Source of the DNA: Oscillospiraceae bacterium
Lineage (GTDB): Bacteria > Bacillota > Clostridia > Oscillospirales > Ruminococcaceae
NCBI GenBank assembly: GCA_014799365.1
Contig: JAAVIF010000050.1
Location: 1-43,321, forward strand
Direction of reading: 5' to 3'
DNA length: 43,321 nt
The position numbers and the translations under genes are program-made. Below are positions 17,201 to 24,352 of this stretch, in pieces. Under the pieces are notes generated by a model that did no database searches, was not told the DNA's origin, and was given only the letters and a program-made list of their open reading frames with translations. Position 1 is the first letter of the stretch. The number at the start of each line of letters is the position of its first letter.

Positions 17201-18367
17201 ATGGAAATAACACAGGAATTCAAGCTTATAGACAAAATAGAGCCTCCCGTTAAAAACGGAAGGCGTACTTTTTCCGCGGTCCAAACGGTAACGCCGCAAG
17301 GTGAGCAGCCCGCCGAATATACCGCGTCTCAGGAATACGTGATCTCACATAACGCCTTTACTCTCGGCGCGGACGAGGTTTTCAGCGTATACCCTGCAAA
17401 CGGCGAAGCGGGAGATTTCGCAGGAACTCTCCCTTACATAACCTTAAACCAACGAACTCTTCCGTGGGCGTTTGGCGGCAGTCCTTTTTTGGCACTGCTG
17501 GTGCTTAAAAGCAGTGAAATCATCGAACAGGGAGAGATAGAGATAAAAGAGCTTTTTACGCCTACTTCGGGAACGTATTTCCCGAAAAAGCCCGAATTCC
17601 CCGAAATTTACTCCGAGGACGATACGGAGCGTTGCCGCTTTATAGATATTTCAAGGCGGACATACAACGATATTTTTCCGTCCTCTTCGGATATTCCGCT
17701 TTTGGCTCACGTTAAATTTCTGAATCTGAGCAGGGCGCAGGACAAGGTTTGCGGCAAGGACGGGTATTTTTCCGTAATTCTCGCAAACCGCTTTGTTCCG
17801 TCGGATTCCGAGGGCGAAACCTTTTCGGAATGTCATCTGGTAACGGTTTTCGGACACGGCAAAGGTGTTCCCGCGGACTGCGAAAAAGTAAGACTGGTGT
17901 CCTTATACAGCTGGAATATCCGTTCCCGCAGCGAAAAGGGCAGACCCTTTACGGAGCTTGTAAAGGGATTGTCGAAGAACTGTAAAGAGATCGGCGGAGA
18001 CCGAACAGGGGGAGAATCGGTTTTGATGCCCCATTATACACGAACGGGCGAAATGACATATTCGCTGTACCGTCCCCCCCTCGCCGCGGGAGAATGTGAA
18101 GAAATCCCGCAGCTGTCCCGCGCCCGTACCGCCGACGGCAGACTTATCTATGACAAGAAAATCGGTATTTTTGACGTAAGCTACGCGGCGGCGTTTCAGT
18201 TGGGCAGGCTTATAACGCTCAGCAGACCCGAAATGGCGGAAAAGGTTTTGTCCCACCGCAACGACAGCAAGGCGGCGGCGCATAAAGAGGTGATCGATCG
18301 GATCGTTTCCGATACCAACGAAAACCTTGATCTTGACGCGCTTGCCGATCTGTTGATCTCATACTAA
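17201..18367 (+). CDS. Cassette protein 3, uncharacterised
   Basis: A 388-residue soluble protein of unknown function. The segment EVFSVYPANGEAGDFAGTLPYITLNQRTLPWAF and the later FDVSYAAAFQLGRLITLSR look like conserved family blocks. They recall uncharacterised actinobacterial and cyanobacterial proteins with LPHVVLNRRTLPWER-like and AWQLGRLLAL-like blocks; this is memory, unverified. ATG at 17201 is preferred, with AGG 7 bases before it; a GTG at 17195 would add two residues. Its stop codon TAA and last codon lie inside the terminal motif of the repeat at 18361, so the insertion set or preserved the C-terminus. Confidence 0.8.
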   Translation: MEITQEFKLIDKIEPPVKNGRRTFSAVQTVTPQGEQPAEYTASQEYVISHNAFTLGADEVFSVYPANGEAGDFAGTLPYITLNQRTLPWAFGGSPFLALLVLKSSEIIEQGEIEIKELFTPTSGTYFPKKPEFPEIYSEDDTERCRFIDISRRTYNDIFPSSSDIPLLAHVKFLNLSRAQDKVCGKDGYFSVILANRFVPSDSEGETFSECHLVTVFGHGKGVPADCEKVRLVSLYSWNIRSRSEKGRPFTELVKGLSKNCKEIGGDRTGGESVLMPHYTRTGEMTYSLYRPPLAAGECEEIPQLSRARTADGRLIYDKKIGIFDVSYAAAFQLGRLITLSRPEMAEKVLSHRNDSKAAAHKEVIDRIVSDTNENLDLDALADLLISY

Positions 18368-18486
18368 TCTCTGTTTTGACGGTAGACAAAATTTAACAAA
18401 GTCTACCGTCAAAACAGGGTTACCCCCTAAGCACTAATATCGGTTTAAAAAGCCATTTTGTCCACTTTTTAAACCGATATTAGTAT
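18361..18486. repeat. Modular hairpin element, copy A
   Basis: 126 bases bounded by ATACTAAT and ATTAGTAT. Hairpin 1 has perfect 17-bp arms (18371-18387 and 18401-18417, CTGTTTTGACGGTAGAC). A linker ending CCCTAAGC follows. Hairpin 2 has perfect 20-bp arms (18433-18452 and 18465-18484). It differs from the copy at 30297-30422 at only three positions. It encodes no protein and splits the cassette between genes 3 and 4. Confidence 0.9.
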
Positions 18487-18529
18487 CATACGCGGAAAGC
18501 CAAAAAAACAAATAAGGAATATTCATAAA

Positions 18530-19417
18530 ATGAAAAGACATTATCCGCAAAGCATGAACGATAAGCTGACCGCCTTTTGCGGCGTATCGGAAATTCCCTC
18601 AGATATACAAAGCTATGTGGAGGAGCTAAGACTGCTGAACTACGTTCCCCTTTCCTATATCATTGCGGACGAGTCGCTGCTGCCGCCCGAAAGCCTGCGC
18701 TTTTTCTGCGTTGACCGCAACTGGGTAAGCGCGCTTACCGACGGGGCCTTAAGCATAGGCAGAGTTACCGAGGGAGACGGGAAGCATGATGAAATGCAGC
18801 TTGGCTGCGCTATGGAACACTCAAACGCCCGTCTGCATCTTCCGCGCCTTAAAAAAATGCACCCGCTGCATTTAGGCTCCGCGCTGAACGTGTACAAAGA
18901 AAACGAAAAATTCAGCCAAGCCTTTTTGACCGATCGATCCGACAGCGGCGAATTTAGTGTAAACGACGCGGCCACCGACGGAATGGTTTCGGGATTTATC
19001 ATGCGCTCCGAGCTTGTAAGAAGAGCAAAAGACCTGAATATTTCCGCGTACAGCGGCAAAAAGGAAATTCCCGCTCTGCGCTTGGACAGTCTTGCCGACG
19101 ATATTTCTATCGGACTGTTTGACGGAAGAATAACGTCGCTTAAAATATCCGAGCCGAAAACAGGCTTAAGCTTCGGACTTGCGGGAAAGGAAGAGTGCCT
19201 TGTGCCAAAGGATACCGACGAAAAAAACTTCGGCGCGCCGCTGAGGGATAAGAGCATAGACATAAAGGATTATAAAAACGGCGCGGGCAGACTTGACGTT
19301 TCCAAGCTGGCGGAAAAATTAGGCGAAAGCTTAAATACCGATATTAAATCCGCAAAGCTTGCGTTTGAACTGATAGTAACTCCCGCCTGCGCCGTCTTTA
19401 AGGAAAAGGAAGAATAG
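18530..19417 (+). CDS. Cassette protein 4, uncharacterised
   Basis: A 295-residue soluble protein of unknown function. The N-terminal block LNYVPLSYIIADESLLPPESLRFFCVDRNWVSALTDGALSIGR (about residues 35-78) and the later GFIMRSELVRRAKDLNISAYSG and LRLDSLADDISIGLFDGRI look like conserved family motifs. I recall similar blocks (IRFFYVDPNW, FLLRSAVVSGWPGL) from unnamed actinobacterial proteins; not verified. AAGGAA precedes the start. It comes directly after repeat copy A and 12 bases before the next gene. No signal peptide, membrane segment or catalytic motif seen. Confidence 0.8.
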   Translation: MKRHYPQSMNDKLTAFCGVSEIPSDIQSYVEELRLLNYVPLSYIIADESLLPPESLRFFCVDRNWVSALTDGALSIGRVTEGDGKHDEMQLGCAMEHSNARLHLPRLKKMHPLHLGSALNVYKENEKFSQAFLTDRSDSGEFSVNDAATDGMVSGFIMRSELVRRAKDLNISAYSGKKEIPALRLDSLADDISIGLFDGRITSLKISEPKTGLSFGLAGKEECLVPKDTDEKNFGAPLRDKSIDIKDYKNGAGRLDVSKLAEKLGESLNTDIKSAKLAFELIVTPACAVFKEKEE

Positions 19418-19429
19418 AAGGGTATAAAA

Positions 19430-22400
19430 ATGCCATTGAACCGTATTATCATACCGCTTACGGTAAAAGCTCACCTTGCGAACGATACCAATGCCGACAC
19501 ATATAAACCGCCGCGCTGGTTTCCCGATTATACAAAGGTTTATAACTCCGTTCTCGGAGCAAACGTCACGCCAACGCCCTTTACGGAGTACAACAATTGT
19601 CTTAAGGCAGGGGTTCATCTGCACTTTATACTTCCAAGTGCTTTCAGGCACGGGAGCGTAAAGAACGACAGCAATGACAGCGAAAAAAACGAAGAATACG
19701 ACTTTCCCGCTGTCCCCAACAGATATGTTATAACGAGAATGTATGAACAAGACGGGAAAATACAAGTCAGGTGCTTTATTGCGGAAAGCGATTTTATCAG
19801 GCCTGAGCTTGGCAAAGGGGAAGATAAAGAGGATTACTCGGTAATACCCTATCTTGACGACTCCTCGCACCCATACCGTTTTATGGGACGTTGGTATGAA
19901 GCGGAAAACATTCCCGAGGGCGGAGAATACTTAAATAAAAAGCTTACCGTCGTTATGGGGGGCGATCCCTTGTTCGCGGCTTACTACCCCACCTGTAAAA
20001 GCGTTTTCGGGTGGCATGACACACTGGAGGGCGTTCCCGAAAAATGTGATCTCACTTATTTTGTTCTGGGATATTTCAGCAGCGCGAAGGACGATCCCTT
20101 TTCCGAAATCGATACGATTGAAAAGCTCAGGGAGGTCTTATCCTCCTGCAATTTTACCGTTGAAGGCGAAACCGAAGAGCTTTGCGATGGCTGCGTTTTT
20201 TTCGGGGAAGCACTGAACATCAGGTGGGAGGGAGCAAAATATCCTTATGATGATATGAACGCTCCCACAGGCGAGGTAGACGTATCCTTCGGCCCTACCT
20301 CGGCGGAGGCAATGTCGGCGGTTCTGGCGCAAAAAAGCTCGGATAGACTGTCGGCGAAAAATTTTTTTGCCCGATCCTCCCCGTCGGAAAGCTTGGAATA
20401 TAATTTCACCAAGCTGCAATACGATCTGCTTAAGCAGGAAAAATTGGAGGACGGAAGCTTTAAGGCAGACGACGAGATACACAAGCGCACGTTCAGAGAG
20501 ATCGATCCTCTTGAAAAATATGACGTGATCAGACCCAAGGAAAATACCAACCACAGCGCGGCGATCGATCTTACCGCTTACAGCGAGCTGCGCCGACTGC
20601 GGCGGGAGGCGGGACGTGTCGAAAGAAAGCTCAGCTTTACAAGAAAAAAGCTTTATTACGCATGGGAAACGTATATAAGCCGCCGCGAGGCCGCCAGATC
20701 CAACTTCAGCGAAGCTCTTGACGAAATAAATCGGCTGATTGATCAGCTTTCCGACGGCAGCGAGCTTATGTCGGAAAAAAGCAGACTTGAAAATGAGATA
20801 AAGCTTAAGCTTATTGAGACAGAGAAAAGTCTGCCCGACGGTTACGAGCTGAAAACCGAAACCGCCGAGCCGTTCGTTATTCAAAAGGACCCTGTGATAA
20901 TGGTAAGCGGAGAGGGAATAAACAAGGTATTCGCGTTCGACGAAAAAAATGCGGACGGCTCGCTGACCTGTTATATTTCGCCGCGGGGATCGGAGGGGCT
21001 GAGTCCCGAGGACGTGCTGAAAAAATGCGTCGGTCTTCCTCCCGAATTTCTGCCCTTTGATTATTACGCTCTGCTTTATCAGGCGGTTATAAACAGTCCG
21101 AAGCTGCTGAAAATATTCGGCGGCGTTTCCGTAAAGGAAAAAACCTTATCCGACGCCGTAAACGAAATGCCCCTTGAACCGTCGCAGCTTTTTATGGACT
21201 GGCAGATAAAGTGCCGCTTCACCGAGGACAAAGCCTCTCTGGATGGTTGGAGCTTTGACTTCGGGGAAACCGATTACGTCTATAACGGCAGTCCGAAAAA
21301 AACGCCGATCTCCGTAGGAGGGCGTATACCCCTGACTCCGCACGCTCACAAGGTGCTTACCGAGCAATTGGATAATTATCAAAACAAACCCGAGCTTCGC
21401 GAAAGGCTGCGCGATCTGCCATTTATCTCTCAGGAGCTAAGCGGCTTCACAAACGAGCTTGCAGGCTTACGGCAGGTCTTTCAGCTTCCCTTAAGCTATG
21501 ACGTTCACGACATCTCCAAGGAAGCGGAAAGGCTTGTTGAAAAGCACAGGCTTTCCGTCCGCGGAACCGAGCTTTTTCCCATGCGCGGCTGCTGCATAGG
21601 CTTATCAAGACTTAATATAATAGGCACCTTCGGACAGAAGCAAACGGTAGTGCGGGACAGCGAATACAACAACTCCAAAGCGTTTTTTCCGTACTATATG
21701 GCGACCTTTAACGACGGCGGCGATTATATGGGAATGTTTCCGCTTTTCTTTACCTCCGAAACAAGGCTTACCGCGGAATTTACCGCTCCCGACTTTAAGT
21801 GCGGCAATACAAACGACGGCTCGCCGATCTGCGCAACGATACTTCCCGAGCTGCTGAATAACCGTCTTATGCTTTACAATCAAAAGGGAGAATATGCGGG
21901 AATGCTGAAAACCGTTTTCAGAAACGGAAAAGGCAAAAACATATTTATAAAATCCCCCTCCGTCCCCGAGCTTAACCCCGTTCTGGAAGGCTTTATAAAC
22001 GGGATCATGAACAACGACGCGTCTCTTTCCTCTCTGATCTCCTTGATGCAAAGCAAGCTGGACAGAACGGTGCGTACCTGTCAAAGCGATTTTATATGGG
22101 GGGTTCCGCTGACGCTGTCGCAGCTCAGAGTTAGGTTTGAGTTTTTCGGCGGAGCGGAGTATTCAAAGGAGGACAAGGATTTCGGCAAATATGACGACAA
22201 GGGCGCGGAAAGGCTCAAAATACCCTTGAATTTCGGAAATATAAACCGCGCTGCGGACGGAACGATAGGAGTTTATGAAAACGGTGATTTTTCCGCGATC
22301 TACCCATTGTGGGGCGCGGAAAATAACGATGTACGGGATTATGTCAAAAAGGAAAGCCCTTTGATCTCGGCCGCCGACGGAGACAAAATATTTACCGTGC

Positions 22401-22696
22401 TGTCTGTTCCGAACAGCGATCTGTATATAGAAACGGGACTTCTCCCCGTAGTCAGGACCCGCATAAACTCAATGTATACCTCGGCGGCGGACAAGATAAT
22501 ACCCACCGCCGAAATAAACCCGATCATTGCCGATATTAAAAAAGTCCGTCTTCCCATTTATGACGGATTTGAATGGCAGTATAAGACAACTCCGCAGGAC
22601 AGCGGAACTTTTTCCGAAATATTGCCCTTGGAGGATATTATAACGGAAAACGTTATTGCGGAAGGATTGATCGTAAAAAATGAAAAAAAGAATTAA
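19430..22696 (+). CDS. Cassette protein 5, giant uncharacterised protein with central coiled coil
   Basis: A 1088-residue soluble protein of unknown function. The N-terminal block LKAGVHLHFILPSAFRHGS followed by FPAVPNRYVITRMYEQDGKIQVRCFIAESDFI appears to be a family signature (I recall GVHLHWALPDAL and FPAVPNRW in unnamed proteins). A long charged coiled coil lies at about residues 380-470 (LRRLRREAGRVERKLSFTRKKLYYAWETYISRR). The C-terminal half is alpha/beta with no recognised catalytic motif. AAGGG precedes the start. It overlaps the next gene by 17 bases. Size plus coiled coil suggests a structural or scaffold role within the cassette; this is inference. Confidence 0.82.
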   Translation: MPLNRIIIPLTVKAHLANDTNADTYKPPRWFPDYTKVYNSVLGANVTPTPFTEYNNCLKAGVHLHFILPSAFRHGSVKNDSNDSEKNEEYDFPAVPNRYVITRMYEQDGKIQVRCFIAESDFIRPELGKGEDKEDYSVIPYLDDSSHPYRFMGRWYEAENIPEGGEYLNKKLTVVMGGDPLFAAYYPTCKSVFGWHDTLEGVPEKCDLTYFVLGYFSSAKDDPFSEIDTIEKLREVLSSCNFTVEGETEELCDGCVFFGEALNIRWEGAKYPYDDMNAPTGEVDVSFGPTSAEAMSAVLAQKSSDRLSAKNFFARSSPSESLEYNFTKLQYDLLKQEKLEDGSFKADDEIHKRTFREIDPLEKYDVIRPKENTNHSAAIDLTAYSELRRLRREAGRVERKLSFTRKKLYYAWETYISRREAARSNFSEALDEINRLIDQLSDGSELMSEKSRLENEIKLKLIETEKSLPDGYELKTETAEPFVIQKDPVIMVSGEGINKVFAFDEKNADGSLTCYISPRGSEGLSPEDVLKKCVGLPPEFLPFDYYALLYQAVINSPKLLKIFGGVSVKEKTLSDAVNEMPLEPSQLFMDWQIKCRFTEDKASLDGWSFDFGETDYVYNGSPKKTPISVGGRIPLTPHAHKVLTEQLDNYQNKPELRERLRDLPFISQELSGFTNELAGLRQVFQLPLSYDVHDISKEAERLVEKHRLSVRGTELFPMRGCCIGLSRLNIIGTFGQKQTVVRDSEYNNSKAFFPYYMATFNDGGDYMGMFPLFFTSETRLTAEFTAPDFKCGNTNDGSPICATILPELLNNRLMLYNQKGEYAGMLKTVFRNGKGKNIFIKSPSVPELNPVLEGFINGIMNNDASLSSLISLMQSKLDRTVRTCQSDFIWGVPLTLSQLRVRFEFFGGAEYSKEDKDFGKYDDKGAERLKIPLNFGNINRAADGTIGVYENGDFSAIYPLWGAENNDVRDYVKKESPLISAADGDKIFTVLSVPNSDLYIETGLLPVVRTRINSMYTSAADKIIPTAEINPIIADIKKVRLPIYDGFEWQYKTTPQDSGTFSEILPLEDIITENVIAEGLIVKNEKKN

Positions 22697-24296
22697 AGCG
22701 GAAATAAACTCGGGAGCGTGTCCCGTATGGCTGTCTCCCGAAACGGAAACGGGCGTTCTGAAAATGCTTCAGAATTTTTCCGTAACCTTTGAAGCGGTTC
22801 CCGATTTTGAGGAAAAGCAAGGCTCCGTCAAAGGTCCGGGAGAGATTCCCCGCGTTATTTTGCGCGACTTTTCAAGGCTTGTGTCAAAAAGCGATTTTGA
22901 AGGTGCCGAGCTTTCGTATTCCGACGATGAAAATTGGGACTGCAAATGGACAGAGACGGACGATCTGATATTTTCTTATTCGGGAGACGACCCCTTTAAA
23001 AAGGGCGGCGAAAAAATCTCCTTTTTTTGGAGGAATTTCTATACTCTCGCTTCCTCCGAAAACAAGAATATCAAGCTGACCGTCGAAGCGTACTCCGTTC
23101 CCGGCTGCGGGGACGGAGAGCAGGGGACTTTGTCGGCAAGGCTTGCTTTCCCCGCTTATATAATTTCGTTCCGGCCCGACAACGAAAAATCCGAGGGAAT
23201 AGTCCGCAGCGATTCGGAAAACAGAAGATGCGTTGTCAGCGCGGGGGGCAGCGTGGTGCTGAAATGGAGGGGAGCCGCTGACTTTACGGACAAAACGGTG
23301 CTTAAAAAGAACGGTATCGCGGTAACGGGCAGCTTTACCGTCAACGACTCGTACAGCGTAAAAAACATCACCGAAAGCTCGGACTACGAGCTTTCGGTTA
23401 CCAACGCGTACAGGTTTCCCCATAGTCTCACCTACGGGATAGACAAGACCGACTGGAAGAAAAAGGGAGCGGAGAACGGGATTTTTGAAACTGACATATA
23501 CTCCGATAAAAATTTCAATTCGCAAATTTTTTCTTATCAAGGCACATTGTACGCTTACAGTCACCCCTGTCTTTATAAAAAAGACGAAAGCGGAAGCTGG
23601 GAAAGCGTTTCGGAAAATAAGCTGTACAGCAATAAAAATTATTCCTGTCACGCTTCGTATTTGCATAACGGAGTATTGTACTGTGCGGGAAGCATAAAGG
23701 ATTCGGAATATTTTTCGTTTTGCCGTTACGATATGAGCTACGATAAATGGAATACTGACGAGGGCTGCGTCAATTTGCCCTGCTTGGAAAAAGACGCGCC
23801 TATATGCTGCGGATTTGCGGCTTCAAGCCGTCAAAAATATTTTTACTTTGCGGACAAGGGTCTTATTTCGATAAATCACTGTAATGATTTTGAGGGCTGG
23901 GGAAGCAGCCGATATATAAACGCTCCGAAAAACACCAAGCTGATCGGCGCGGCAATGATATTTCGCGTCGATCGGTTCTATGTGTCAATGCTGTGTGAAG
24001 AAGAGGGGAACGAGCAAAAAAGGAACGTTTATCTTGCCGAAAATCCGGAGGGAACCGAGGAGTTTATAATGAAGCAGCCTGTGTCCAAAAGCACCGAAAG
24101 GATCACAATGCTTAAAACAGTAAACCACTTATGGATCGCTACGGACAGGGAAGTAATAAACTGCGATAAAACGGTATGCGACAGCTTGTTTTATCCTCCC
24201 GCGCCAAACAACGGAAAAGCGTGGCTGGGTTCGGACGAAAACAATATTTTCGGAATATTTCCCGATAATAACTTATGGGTTTATGACTGCCGCTGA
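22680..24296 (+). CDS. Cassette protein 6, Ig-like N-terminus and predicted beta-propeller
   Basis: A 538-residue protein. Residues about 1-260 look like two beta-sandwich regions (SGGSVVLKWRGAADFTDKTVLKKNGIAVTGSFTVNDSYSVKNITESSDYELSVTNAY is Ig-like). From about residue 280 on, repeated blocks such as FSYQGTLYAYSHPCLYKKDESGSWESV and LHNGVLYCAGSIKDSEYFSFCRYDMSYDKWNTDEG resemble Kelch-type propeller blades. Cysteines are more frequent than in the neighbours. It starts inside the end of gene 5 with AAGGATTG upstream, indicating translational coupling. A binding rather than catalytic role is inferred. Confidence 0.78.
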   Translation: MKKRIKAEINSGACPVWLSPETETGVLKMLQNFSVTFEAVPDFEEKQGSVKGPGEIPRVILRDFSRLVSKSDFEGAELSYSDDENWDCKWTETDDLIFSYSGDDPFKKGGEKISFFWRNFYTLASSENKNIKLTVEAYSVPGCGDGEQGTLSARLAFPAYIISFRPDNEKSEGIVRSDSENRRCVVSAGGSVVLKWRGAADFTDKTVLKKNGIAVTGSFTVNDSYSVKNITESSDYELSVTNAYRFPHSLTYGIDKTDWKKKGAENGIFETDIYSDKNFNSQIFSYQGTLYAYSHPCLYKKDESGSWESVSENKLYSNKNYSCHASYLHNGVLYCAGSIKDSEYFSFCRYDMSYDKWNTDEGCVNLPCLEKDAPICCGFAASSRQKYFYFADKGLISINHCNDFEGWGSSRYINAPKNTKLIGAAMIFRVDRFYVSMLCEEEGNEQKRNVYLAENPEGTEEFIMKQPVSKSTERITMLKTVNHLWIATDREVINCDKTVCDSLFYPPAPNNGKAWLGSDENNIFGIFPDNNLWVYDCR

Positions 24297-24352
24297 CATA
24301 CTCGTTTTTTATAAGCGAACAGCGATGACAATACCGAAAAGGAGGAAAAACA

